From contig JADLSH010000186.1 of NCBI GenBank assembly GCA_016169945.1, forward strand, positions 248,001-312,000: a stretch of 64,000 bases of DNA, in the 5' to 3' direction. Both the position numbers and the translations under genes were made by a program. This stretch comes from Trachythela sp. YZ-2020. Taxonomy: Eukaryota; Cnidaria; Anthozoa; Malacalcyonacea; Clavulariidae. Under the pieces are notes generated by a model that had not been told where the DNA came from, ran no database searches, and saw only the letters and a list, made by a program, of their open reading frames with translations. Positions 11,084 to 19,821 of this stretch are shown one piece after another (position 1 is the stretch's first letter; each line of letters begins with the position of its first letter).

Positions 11084-11488
11084 TTGTTCCAAGATGGCAG
11101 AACAGCTAATTCTGATGTTTTTAAGGAAAATAACGTAGAATTAACGCAGGATACTTTACGGTTTTATATAAAACTGCTTTTAGAAAAGCATGAACATACA
11201 TATAATTCCATGATATGTAGTATTGTAAGAGATAATGTGTTTGAAAATTTATGTCAAACATATGAAGAGACAAAGCCTTTAAATTCTGGTAGAATTATGG
11301 CTTACTTGGCTTTAGTTTACAAAGTGAGCGATTTTTGTGACACTGAAACAGTGCGAGAAGCCGTTCGAATATGTGTAGACGATTTAAAACAATTTGATTT
11401 AGCGAGCTATGAAATTAAACTGTCTTGGTTTCAACGCTTAATTTACAGCTTAACGGCGTGTAATTTGAATATCACTAATTGGAATTGA
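11084..11488 (+). CDS. Possible viral-type Bcl-2-like protein
   Basis: A 134-codon open frame with no ATG at its beginning. The only well-placed ATG (11,094) is in another frame and soon stops, so the start is broken, spliced or non-canonical. The protein is helical, and residues 64-79 (KPLNSGRIMAYLALVY) match the BH1 pattern of Bcl-2 proteins (NWGRIVAFFxFG). The Trp in LSWFQRLIYSL (113-123) sits where BH2 would be. No C-terminal membrane anchor is seen. Bcl-2 homologues block apoptosis and are carried by several DNA virus groups; its place beside a packaging ATPase fits that. The next gene is convergent. Identification is from motif shape only. Confidence 0.45.
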   Translation: MFQDGRTANSDVFKENNVELTQDTLRFYIKLLLEKHEHTYNSMICSIVRDNVFENLCQTYEETKPLNSGRIMAYLALVYKVSDFCDTETVREAVRICVDDLKQFDLASYEIKLSWFQRLIYSLTACNLNITNWN

Positions 11489-11689
11489 ATAGCGAAAGTC
11501 ATTAAGAAGTCATTAACTGTTGTACATGGGTGAACACATTGTAAGTTTAGGACATTGCCCAAACGCGTCTATGCTGAGATTGCAAGAAACAGGCTTTACA
11601 TAGAGGGATTGTAATTTGTAAATTGCTAAAGCTCTAGCAATGAAATACCATGCCAGAAAATGTTGGGTTTTTTTTATTACAAATCTTAA

Positions 11690-12067
11690 TTAAGGATGGA
11701 ATAGTCGCATCGTGCATGTTTTCCAGGTTGTTCTATTCCGCTCGCAAAGCACACATAGCGATGTAGAATCCCACGGCTGTCGACACATAGCGCATGTAAT
11801 GTTTTGCCTTTCGCGACGCAGTTCACGTTTCCATCTTCGAAAACACCTTAGATGTACGTAGTGATCACAACACGGTGTCGCAATTGCCCTAGTTTGTCCA
11901 AATCGAATTTCCTCTAGACATATATGACAATCCTCTGTCTCTTTTGGTTCATGTCCAACAGCGCTACACAATTTTGTGGGCACACCACGATGGTCTAACG
12001 ATGGTCTAACTAACCTAAGAGGGATATTGCCAGGTCGATATCTATGAGGTTGTTCAATTCCACTCAT
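11690..12067 (-). CDS. RING-finger protein, island copy 1
   Basis: A 125-residue protein from an ATG at 12,065-12,067. A RING-like cluster occupies about residues 47-98: CHICLEE, TPCCDHYVHLRCFRRW, CAMCRQPW, with an extra CVLC pair just after. The spacing fits a RING-H2-type E3 ubiquitin ligase, which would ligate ubiquitin to unknown targets. A 12-bp duplication (CGATGGTCTAAC) lies in the N-terminal part, near 11,990-12,010. The gene is divergent from the ATPase gene with about 115 bp between their likely starts, suggesting a shared bidirectional promoter. It is a paralogue of the RING gene at 16,868-17,233. Confidence 0.75.
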   Translation of the reverse strand: MSGIEQPHRYRPGNIPLRLVRPSLDHRGVPTKLCSAVGHEPKETEDCHICLEEIRFGQTRAIATPCCDHYVHLRCFRRWKRELRRERQNITCAMCRQPWDSTSLCVLCERNRTTWKTCTMRLFHP

Positions 12068-12182
12068 AGTTGTGTTGAGCCTGTTTTAAAAAGTAATAAA
12101 TTAGTGTGGTCGTTAAAATGCATGGTTGAAACTTTAAATACTTAGAGCACCATCGATGTGTTTTCATTTGCGTCAAACTAGC

Positions 12183-12818
12183 ATGGATCCAAAACTAAAA
12201 GCTTGTTTCTGCCTGCAGATTTCTGGTCCTTCTGGCTCAGGCAAAACCGTTTGGGTAAAAAAGTTTCTTGAAAACTTACCTCAAATGATTGACCGAAAAG
12301 TTGATCAAATCATATATTGTTATGGGGAATATCAACCTATTTTTGACGAAATACGACAAAACATACCAGAGATACAATTTTATGAGGGGTTTCCCGACAT
12401 CAAAGGCGTAACCGATCCATCCTTTCATACGTTAATGATAATTGATGACCTGCAAAATGAATTATTGGATAATTTAGAACTAGCAAATTTGTTCACCAAA
12501 GGCTCGCATCACCGCTCCATTTCAGTAATATTTTTACAGCAAGCTTTGTTTAATAAAGGAAAATTTTCGCGGTTATGTTCGCTCAATTGCCACTATATGG
12601 TTGTTTTTAAAAGTCCTAGAGACCAGACAGTTATTTCAACCCTTGCCCGCCAAATGTACCCCGGTTGTGGTCAATATTTAATTGAAGCTTATAAAGACGC
12701 GACCGAGAAAGCCTATTCCTATCTTTTAATAGACCTTCACCCACAAACTGAAGACAAATATAGATTACGTGCAAATATATTTCCAGACGAGTTTCAGGTT
12801 ATTTATGTTAAAAAGTGA
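12183..12818 (+). CDS. A32-type packaging ATPase (P-loop)
   Basis: A 211-residue protein if started at 12,183; an upstream in-frame ATG at 12,156 adds nine residues. With the longer numbering, Walker A is GPSGSGKT at residues 24-31 and Walker B is TLMIIDDLQ at about 92-100, with a sensor-like IFLQQ near 126. This is the compact FtsK/HerA-superfamily layout of genome-packaging ATPases in Maverick/Polinton-like and related double-stranded DNA viruses, and length fits. Near-identical proteins are common as uncharacterised genes in invertebrate genomes. The frame is intact, without introns. The next gene follows within about 40 bp on the same strand. Confidence 0.85.
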   Translation: MDPKLKACFCLQISGPSGSGKTVWVKKFLENLPQMIDRKVDQIIYCYGEYQPIFDEIRQNIPEIQFYEGFPDIKGVTDPSFHTLMIIDDLQNELLDNLELANLFTKGSHHRSISVIFLQQALFNKGKFSRLCSLNCHYMVVFKSPRDQTVISTLARQMYPGCGQYLIEAYKDATEKAYSYLLIDLHPQTEDKYRLRANIFPDEFQVIYVKK

Positions 12819-12858
12819 TATAAAAAGCGAAGATTGTTGTATGCTCAGTTATTTTGCC

Positions 12859-13119
12859 ATGTCTGCTCACATGAAAAAGAACGTCCACCTACTTAAAGTT
12901 TTACACCAAGCAAAGCCGAAGCTACGTAAAGCAATGTTAAAACATTTAGAACCGAGTTGCATTAAGGCGATCTGTGATTGTGTTTTAAATATTTTAAAGA
13001 GTGTAGTGAAAATGTCTCCAGTTCAAAAGAGGAAGCTATCTAGGCACAAAGATCATTTAAGACTACTTGTCGACAAAGGTACACCATTGAAAAAACGCCG
13101 GAAGGTTTTCTTACTTTAG
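12859..13119 (+). CDS. Small basic virion core-like protein, C-terminus frameshifted
   Basis: Starts at the ATG at 12,859, 86 residues. It is strongly basic (HLLKVLHQAKPKLRKAML; PVQKRKLSRHKDHLRLL; LKKRRK) and belongs to a family of short proteins repeatedly found next to the A32-type ATPase in invertebrate virus-like elements. A DNA-binding core role, comparable to adenovirus core peptides, is inferred. In other family members I recall, the basic part is followed by a GGFL-type motif and a hydrophobic tail. Here a matching hydrophobic tail is present in another frame from about 13,101 to the stop at 13,161-13,163, so a small indel near 13,095-13,105 has disconnected it. Confidence 0.6.
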   Translation: MSAHMKKNVHLLKVLHQAKPKLRKAMLKHLEPSCIKAICDCVLNILKSVVKMSPVQKRKLSRHKDHLRLLVDKGTPLKKRRKVFLL

Positions 13120-13264
13120 TGTTGGGACCTGTTTTAAAAGAACTAGCATCGCTCATTGAATAGAAACATGAAGCATTAAAAAAAAATGATATTATTACCG
13201 GAAAATAAGTTGGATAATTATTTAAGACAACATCGCTTAAACGACTCCGCCGACTGTGACAAAG

Positions 13265-13918
13265 ATGGCCCAATTAGATCAGGAAATGAAAATTGTTTTA
13301 GACAGAAATGACACTCCCCAAGATGAAAAAGCAAACCTTTACAGTCAAATTTTAGAGAACTATCTTCATTTCAAAGCGAAACGAAATGTTGAGAGCAGAG
13401 AACCAATACCTATAGCTTTTGCAGGAGATGCCGAAAAAGCTACAGCGATAATGGGTTCAATTTCTGCGGCGAGTGCTCCCAATACACGTGAGGTCATTAG
13501 CAAGAGACAGCGCGTTGCCGATATTATTGAAATTCTTCCGAAAACACTTCAATCAAAAGCCAAAATGATTTTACAAAGAATAGAGGATAATCCTCAAGTT
13601 CTAAGTTGGAATGAAAAAGGCGAACTGAAATATCAAGGGGAAAGAATGCCAAATACAAATATTACAACTTTAGTTAGCGATTCTCTTAGACACAGAAAAA
13701 ATAATAAACCAAATGGATTTGAATTATTTACCAAAGGTCTTAAGGAAATTAATCTTCCAGAAGATTTAATACGCAACCCTGAACGACTACAACTCTTTAG
13801 AACTTACGGTTATGAAAAAAACGACCCTGACAGGTCAAAGGACGACACTCCAAATGTGTCACCAAGTAAAAAAAGAGCTAAAAAGAAATCACAGGGACAG
13901 TGGCTGACAAACTTTTAA
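13265..13918 (+). CDS. Conserved virus-like-island protein of unknown function
   Basis: A 217-residue protein from the ATG at 13,265 (AAGATGG context). It begins with a helical LDQEM motif, has an Ala-rich middle and a Lys/Arg-rich C-terminus ending in a WLTNF tail. I recognise it as a family that accompanies the ATPase and core-like genes in invertebrate elements, but its role is unknown. A structural or core-associated protein is a guess. An ATG at 13,186 opens a different frame whose peptide (ILLPENKLDNYL) looks like the N-terminal extension seen in relatives, so a one-base shift near 13,260 may have removed it. A polyadenylation signal (AATAAA) lies at about 13,922. Confidence 0.6.
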   Translation: MAQLDQEMKIVLDRNDTPQDEKANLYSQILENYLHFKAKRNVESREPIPIAFAGDAEKATAIMGSISAASAPNTREVISKRQRVADIIEILPKTLQSKAKMILQRIEDNPQVLSWNEKGELKYQGERMPNTNITTLVSDSLRHRKNNKPNGFELFTKGLKEINLPEDLIRNPERLQLFRTYGYEKNDPDRSKDDTPNVSPSKKRAKKKSQGQWLTNF

Positions 13919-14300
13919 ACTAATAAATGTGCATGTGAGAATTTGTAGTTAATATAAAATTGTAATCGTAGTTGTGAATAAACCTATATATTTTAATATG
14001 ATCGAATTTGAGTTTATAATTCTTTTTGATAAATTTGGTGGCTCTTAAGGTGGTCAACCCCTCTTCATTATTTTTTTTCCAATTTTAAAGCAATTTGTGT
14101 AAAAATATCATTTTCTGAAAGGTTTGAGTGAAAGAAAATACCAAATATAATTTTTTTTTCGCAAAGTCGTTAATTAGCCTAATTATCCAATATGGCGGAC
14201 CTTAATTAACCCATAATTGCATAGCAGCGTAAACATAACTTGAGAACCAGTTATCAGAATCTAATAAATGATATATTTTCAAGAAGCTTAGAACCAGGGC

Positions 14301-14460
14301 TAGTTCCTGACCATCTTCAATTTTTTCATACAACCTTTTAAAAAAAATTTGAGCAAAAAATTGAATTTTTGACTTTCTAGCCAGCTATTTTAGGCCGTCA
14401 GCTGTGAATAACTTACTAACAATAAAAAGGACTGAAATTTGAAGATGGTCAGGAATTAGA
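14301..14460. repeat. Subterminal hairpin of the Kolobok-type element
   Basis: TAGTTCCTGACCATCTTCAA at 14,301-14,320 faces GAAGATGGTCAGGAATTA at 14,441-14,458. It lies in the non-coding tail downstream of the transposase stop. Confidence 0.8.
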
Positions 14461-14615
14461 TGGTGTTACAATTAGTAAGTATGCCAATTTTCAACCTTAT
14501 ACAATAAATATTTACAAAGTTAGAGCGTCACAAAGATCGCGGACTTGTGTCAAATCGCGAAATTGAGAAAATCCATTCAAAGTTGTGGTTTATGTTTCTT
14601 GTGCCTTATGAAGGC

Positions 14616-16345
14616 TTAGAAGCCCCCTGCTTCATAAGTTACACCTTCAGTGCATTCAGCATTGTCAATGTATTTCTTTCTGAGGTGTCTCAATGTTTTT
14701 CTCTTCATTTTTACCTTATCTGTGCTTTTCTTGGCCGATAGCTTGATTCTTGCTTTGTCGCAGTCGTCAGCACCCTTGCATGTGAATAAACCGGGTGATA
14801 TATCCAGATCCTCAAAGATTTTGAGGAATGAAATATCACCATCATTGAACTTAAGCACAGCTAAGTTTGTGGCTAGAGCTACTGTTTCCTGCTCGACATA
14901 AGTAGTTTTCGGACATCTGTCCCAAATTTGCCCGTTTAAACACTCATTCGCATTTTGGGTCAATCCATGTGTACATTTATTCAGCAACTCGGGCTTAGAA
15001 AGATCTTGAAAAACTGGATGAATCAAATCAACAATGGGTTGTGGAATGCCATTCTTATGTGTGTATGTTTCACTGTCAATTTGATAACCACACCAACTAT
15101 CATTTCCTTTGGGGCAAAGATGATGCTGTGGGTTTTCATCTGTGGAAGCAACATGCAAAAGAGATGCCTGAATAGCATTGGCCATTTTATTGACATCGTC
15201 CAAATTTTCCTTATTGCCAATCCATAGTAGTTTTGCAAGACATCAATTTTTCCATCGGTAAGTCTACCTTTACCGGATAAGCCTTTTCCATCAGAAAGTT
15301 TCCTACCTTTATTGGAATTCTTGAGTCGTCGCAACCTGCTCCCAACTCGTTTTTGGACATGGCCAATACACTCTAGCTTATTAGGTATGCAATCCTCTCC
15401 ATATGGTTTACTTTCAACAACAGCACTATGAGTGGAGGAATCACCATCACCAACCATGTTCGTATACTTTAGTCCCCTTGTTGCAGATGACCGGTTGAAA
15501 ATCCTTACCGCACCAACTGTCTCCATGCTGTTGGAACTCCCCTTATGATTGATTTTACATTGGTGTGTTGCTTTCCACTCTTTGTATTTGGGGTCATTCT
15601 GCTTCTTATTCCATTTGAGACATTGTTGGCACTTGTCGGACATAACTTCAACATCGAGGCATTTTCCGGTATCTAACGAAATCGCCGTGACAACCCCATT
15701 GTGGGACGCATGACCTCGTTTTTGCCAGGTACCATCAATTGATATTCCGCATCCCTCAGAATCATTCATTTGCTTAACATCCATGGCATTATTAAGCATA
15801 CTGTCATTTGCACACTGTTTTACAACTGGCAGGAGCTTTTTATTTTGGATCTTGGTGAAGTGATTTCTTCTCGGTGGGGCAGGCATATTCATAATCTTGC
15901 TGAAATTGGTCATGGCATTGTGTCCTCTACCAATTTCCCGAAAGGCCAGGACTGCTCTGACATTTATTTCAAATGACTGCCCTTGCTTCTTTGATGAGTT
16001 GAAGCAATACTTCCAATCACATACCTTACACTGTAGCACAATGTAATGAGAATAACCATGCTTCTTTTTCATGTCCACATGTGAATTCATGTCATCCCCG
16101 CATTCAGGACATTTTAAAATGTCATCAAAGACAGAAAATAGTATGGATAAGTCCATAAATATTGCTCCTTCCTTAACAGTGTCGAAATTGTCCTTATTAC
16201 TCACAAAGTTTTCTTTCTGCGTGCCAATTTTAGCTCCAGAAGGTCCAGCTAAGTTGTCACAAAGGTCGCCATGTTTGAAAATTTTCGACTTCCTTGATGG
16301 CGGTCTTTTAACATTTTTTCTCTTTCTGTTCTTGATATTTCCCAT
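14616..16345 (-). pseudogene. Kolobok/Mutator-type transposase with one frameshift
   Basis: About 575 codons from the ATG at 16,343-16,345 to the stop at 14,616, in two frames joined near 15,215. The N-terminal part has a cysteine-rich segment (CPECGDDMNSH, CKVCDWKYC). The catalytic core shows GISIDGTWQKRGH (first Asp), CQQC and CKINH, GDGDSSTHS (second Asp), LECIGHVQKRVGSRLRRL, GRLTDG and TQNANECLNG (Glu). The C-terminus is the family-typical EGVTYEAGGF. This is the Mutator-like transposase domain widespread in invertebrates. A single small indel after LQNYYGLAI is the only lesion I see, so loss of function is recent. Confidence 0.85.
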
Positions 16346-16867
16346 TTAATTATTTCAAAATACAATTCAAAATAACAAAAGGAATCTTTATGATACTATA
16401 ACAGCTACTTTTCGGCTTGAAATTTTCAGAAAAACTAAGATTTTTATAGACAATTTCAATGTGCTATAACAACAACAAGCGATCGCGAGAGAAAGACTGG
16501 CCCTAAGAAGATGTGTTGCCATGGCTCCCCAAAGCAGCCAATCACAATGCAGCTGAATCAGAGGACTCTAAATTACATACACCAAAAGGTTAAAAGAGAA
16601 AAACTATAGTTTGAAGGGATTTTTGAACCAAATTTTGGACCAAAATGTGTTGCTAAGGCGTTGCTAAGGAGTAAATTTTTCAAATAAGGTCATTTTTCGA
16701 GCTTTTTTCACATAGACTAACTATTTTTTCACAAAATGAACTACACAGTTTTAATCTACAGATGTTTAAGTACCTAAAATCATTAACAAATTTTTTTGGA
16801 AAAAAATTTAAAAAATCCGTTTATAAGAGGGGATGACTACCTTAAAAGAGCCGTTGTTTTGAATCTT

Positions 16868-17233
16868 TTAGCCCGACTGACAAACGTGTTTCCAAATTCG
16901 CATTTGCGCGGGAGCACACCGAGGCCACCATTGCATCTGGGAGTATTTGGCCCGATAGCAAAGAAAGCATACGGCCTCCGTATTCCAGGGGGTCCGACAC
17001 ATAGCGCATGATGGAGTGACTTGCTCTTTCTTCCAACGCGTCCAACATGCCAAGTGAATCACTTGTCCACAACACGGCATATCGAAGGAGTATCGTTCAT
17101 TTCGGTTTATCTCCTCTAAGCAAATAAAACAGTCGGTTTTCACCAACCCAGGGCGACGTGAAAAGGAAGCATGGGTGTGAAACCCGCTACGGTCACCCCT
17201 TCCTCTAGCCCTACCTCTACCGATCGAAGCCAT
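16868..17233 (-). CDS. RING-finger protein, island copy 2
   Basis: I start it at the ATG at 17,231-17,233 (about 121 residues); the open frame reaches 17,317, but the Arg/Gly-rich MASIGRGRARGRG looks like the true N-terminus. The RING cluster is CFICLEE, MPCCGQVIHLACWTRW, CAMCRTPWN, then CFLC. It has the same arrangement as the gene at 11,690-12,067, so the two are paralogues with different N-terminal regions. It is divergent from the leucine-rich-repeat gene (114 bp between ATGs), mirroring the RING/ATPase pair. The stop lies only about 20 bp from the Kolobok insertion. Probable ubiquitin ligase. Confidence 0.75.
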   Translation of the reverse strand: MASIGRGRARGRGDRSGFHTHASFSRRPGLVKTDCFICLEEINRNERYSFDMPCCGQVIHLACWTRWKKEQVTPSCAMCRTPWNTEAVCFLCYRAKYSQMQWWPRCAPAQMRIWKHVCQSG

Positions 17234-17347
17234 TTCTTGCGCTCTTGCTAGTTTCACCGAGATAATCAAAATGCCCAAAATTAAGCGCATAAGTATGAAC
17301 AAGGTGTCCTTTTGCAATACTTTTTAAGACATTCTTCACTGGTCAAA

Positions 17348-17974
17348 ATGTTGTGTCTCATGTTATTTGTAATTTTGTGGAATATTATAATTTTTGAGGC
17401 ATGCCCTTTACGCTGCACATGTTTTGGTATATTGGGTATTGTGAACTGCGCGAACGGAGGATTCACGCACATTCCACGTGGACTGACAGGCACTCGCGAT
17501 TACGGTATTCTAAATCTTGCACATAACAGGATTGTGAATGTAACGTTGAAGGACATTCTCGCTCTCAAAACATTTAGGGAAGTCGATATCAGGGACAACC
17601 CATTGAATTGCACTAATGTATTGAACAGATCATTCATCTTAAGTGACTGCAATTTTATGGTTACTCCGAAAGGCACTGCGACAAGTACTCCACATGATAT
17701 TACCCACCACAAACAAATGAGGACCACAACCCGAGAATATGAGACATTGCCCCCTTCTACACAATTTCAAAATAGCCAAAGTAGTTCAAAATGGTTATGG
17801 TTGATTCTAGTTCCTGTTTTTATTATACTTGGAGTGTGTGTCTTTTTCTTAATTCGGAAAGTACAACAAAAACGGCGTGTGATTCACGCTATACCTATGG
17901 AACTGACTGTTTTGCGACGTTGTGGGGTAGAAGACGAAGACGATGATGAAATAACACTGTTTGAATTGTATTGA
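17348..17974 (+). CDS. Leucine-rich-repeat single-pass membrane protein
   Basis: A 208-residue protein from the ATG at 17,348. A signal peptide (LCLMLFVILWNIIIFEA) precedes an LRRNT cap with CPLRCTC. One or two short leucine-rich repeats follow (YGILNLAHNRI, FREVDIRDNPLNC) and a small C-terminal cap. A Ser/Thr-rich stalk then leads to a transmembrane helix (WLWLILVPVFIILGVCVFFL) and a short tail with an acidic patch (EDEDDDE). It resembles truncated host LRR receptors and may have been captured from a host; a surface role is likely, the ligand unknown. It is intronless and convergent with the next gene. Confidence 0.75.
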   Translation: MLCLMLFVILWNIIIFEACPLRCTCFGILGIVNCANGGFTHIPRGLTGTRDYGILNLAHNRIVNVTLKDILALKTFREVDIRDNPLNCTNVLNRSFILSDCNFMVTPKGTATSTPHDITHHKQMRTTTREYETLPPSTQFQNSQSSSKWLWLILVPVFIILGVCVFFLIRKVQQKRRVIHAIPMELTVLRRCGVEDEDDDEITLFELY

Positions 17975-18143
17975 AAGATAAACAACTATAACGAGTTCGC
18001 AATACTTTTATTAAGTAACTATCAAATAAGTATATTTACACTAACAATTTAGACACCATAGGATTAGCTACACACGTTATATTAAGTGTTCTGTTCTGTT
18101 CGGGTTATTATAACAATGTTTTAAATAGATTAATGATAGCCTC

Positions 18144-18812
18144 TTAATAGTCTATCAGTGACAGTCTCTCCACAGCCGTCGCAAGTGAACAAATAGGTAA
18201 TTCCCCCATATATTCAGCATAGGCATCGTGTGGATTTTCCCGTGCACTAGTAAAGGTAAGTCCAGTCTCAGCCACCATGTATGTGTACAGCGCTGGATTG
18301 CTCTGCAATACACCAACTCTTTCAACGTGAGGAAAATGATCTTGGTTGAACGGGTTTTCCGTTTCGAGTTTCCATTCAAAAAAGTCACACGAATTTTCTC
18401 TATCGTTTGGGCAACAGAAGAAAAGGCGGTCTTGATTTCCCCCTTCCTTTTTGACTTTCCGTACGCAACAACTCAATCCGTGTTCGCATTTGGGTTTTGG
18501 TAGCTCAAGTCTGTCACCCCACTGCCAGAAGTTACATGGCTTATTACGGTCGCAGCAAACGAAAAACGGCCTTCCAAAGTTGCGTTTATTGGCATCTTTG
18601 ACGACTTTCATCCTCGCTGGTCTTTGGTGGGTATCGCACACCGGATGAATTGGTCCATTCGCTCTCCACATCATCATAGCCGTTTCGTACAACGAGCGAT
18701 CTTGATCAGGGCAGAAGAATTCACAACTTTTATGATTATTTTTGTTGCAAAACCAAAATGTTCCATTTTTTGTAGTAACCGTGGACGCTGGCAATCCATG
18801 AAAGCACGCCAT
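18144..18812 (-). CDS. Triple GRF-type zinc-finger protein
   Basis: I start at the ATG giving MACFHGLPAS (18,812); the frame extends seven codons further upstream. Three GRF-like modules are visible: CFHGLPA ... FWFC ... CEFFC; CDTHQRPARM ... GRPFFVCC ... CNFWQW; and CEHGLSCCVRKVKKEG ... RLFFCC ... CDFFEW. GRF zinc fingers bind single-stranded nucleic acid in endonucleases, helicases and topoisomerases. No catalytic domain follows, so this may be a stand-alone DNA-binding protein. The C-terminal 70 residues are unassigned. The frame is intact. It is convergent with the LRR gene, with 170 bp of AT-rich sequence between that could hold both polyadenylation signals. Confidence 0.75.
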   Translation of the reverse strand: MACFHGLPASTVTTKNGTFWFCNKNNHKSCEFFCPDQDRSLYETAMMMWRANGPIHPVCDTHQRPARMKVVKDANKRNFGRPFFVCCDRNKPCNFWQWGDRLELPKPKCEHGLSCCVRKVKKEGGNQDRLFFCCPNDRENSCDFFEWKLETENPFNQDHFPHVERVGVLQSNPALYTYMVAETGLTFTSARENPHDAYAEYMGELPICSLATAVERLSLIDY

Positions 18813-18872
18813 TGCTGTGTATATGACAAACACTGTTTGGTGTGCGATATTTATGTGTGTCCCTCCTTTTTT

Positions 18873-18892
18873 TAATTATAAACTCATTAATA
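18873..18892 (-). repeat. Candidate right terminal inverted repeat of the virus-like island
   Basis: The reverse complement reads ATATTAATGAG then TTATAATTA, matching 11,009-11,031 apart from a three-base insertion there. It sits between the GRF gene and the transposase fragment at 18,970. Confidence 0.35.
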
Positions 18893-18969
18893 TTCAGATC
18901 ATTAATCGTTAATGACATCATTCGTTAAATTTTACGCATAAAACTGGGTCCATTAAGCCCCGCTCCATA

Positions 18970-19821
18970 CTACTCACATTCTCCACGATTCACATGATCA
19001 ACTTTCCACTCTTCAAATTCTTCCAAATTTTCTTTGCATTGGGACCTTTTCAATGAACATTTCTGGCAACTCTTTGAAAGTACATGATAATCCAGTACCT
19101 CCCCAGTGTCCACAGACATTACAAAGAAAACACCAAATAATGAAGTGAATCCTCTTTTTGCCCATGTTCCATCAAAACTTACTGCAACATCCACAATGTT
19201 GTCATTTCCAAGTTCGATGTCACTTTCCTGTTCTACAACATTATGCAATTTCACCCCGGCTTTGGCCAATTCAATCTCAGCTTCTGATTCTTGTGCTTCA
19301 AGAATTACTTGCATCTGCTTGTAATATGCTTCTTTCGTCATACATGGCATGTTCATTATGCCGCAGAATGCTGATAATGACTCGTATCCGCCACCAGTTT
19401 CCAGAGAATGATACACCTATATAGTCTATTTACATCAAATGATCTGCCCCGATTGGTAGTTGATGTCGACGTCTGCATATGTGTAGTGCCATTGCAAGAG
19501 GTGCACTCTATGGACAAATCAGACATTAAACCTGCCCTCAGAGAAGAATTCTCCTGGAGTTGAAGTTCGCCTAAAATAAAGCATTTTTAAATATATCAGC
19601 ATTCACATTATGTACAAACACAGACCTTGAAATAAACAAATAAAATATCATATACAGTGAAGCAAAAGGAACATGATAGACATTACTGAAAAATATCATT
19701 CACAAGCCAAGTTGTGTTGTGATAAAAACGCATGATTAGTAAAACCTATATAGTTTCCATACCTTCTTCACACTTGTGAATATCTGACAGTGTTGAAGAC
19801 AGAATACTCATATCAACAAGC
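18970..19821 (-). pseudogene. Kolobok/Mutator-type transposase, N-terminal half with an intron
   Basis: Two exons are readable on the minus strand. One is 19,763-19,821 (LVDMSILSSTLSDIHKCEE), flanked by AG and GTATGG. The other starts at 19,570 after TTTTAG, and the phases join. The second exon carries LMSDLSIECTSC, then after a 1-bp shift near 19,416 YHSLETGGGYESLSAFCGIMNMP, the catalytic VAVSFDGTWAKRG and SKSCQKC. It ends at a stop at 18,970, just before the position where related copies continue with the second catalytic Asp. The C-terminal half is not adjacent. The family and orientation match 14,616-16,345, but the sequence is a different, diverged subfamily. Confidence 0.65.

Larger units (their letters stand above)
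14045..16845 (-). mobile_element. Kolobok/Mutator-type DNA transposon with TTAA duplications
   Basis: The element is bounded by TTAA at 14,045-14,048 and 16,842-16,845. Its ends are inverted repeats: AAGGTGGTCAACCCCTCTT on the left and AAGGTAGTCATCCCCTCTT as the reverse complement of the right. The interior holds one transposase on the minus strand. A TTAA target duplication with this transposase type is the hallmark of the Kolobok group. It is inserted between the conserved-protein gene (ends 13,918) and the second RING gene (ends 16,868) of the virus-like island, so it arrived after the island. Confidence 0.8.

Noticed and set aside
13040..13273. 77-codon minus frame across two island genes
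   Set aside because: Overlaps two conserved plus-strand genes and shows no recognisable feature.
11009..18892. Calling the island a complete adintovirus or Maverick
   Set aside because: No DNA polymerase B, integrase, protease or capsid gene could be found anywhere in the window, and the candidate terminal repeats are short.
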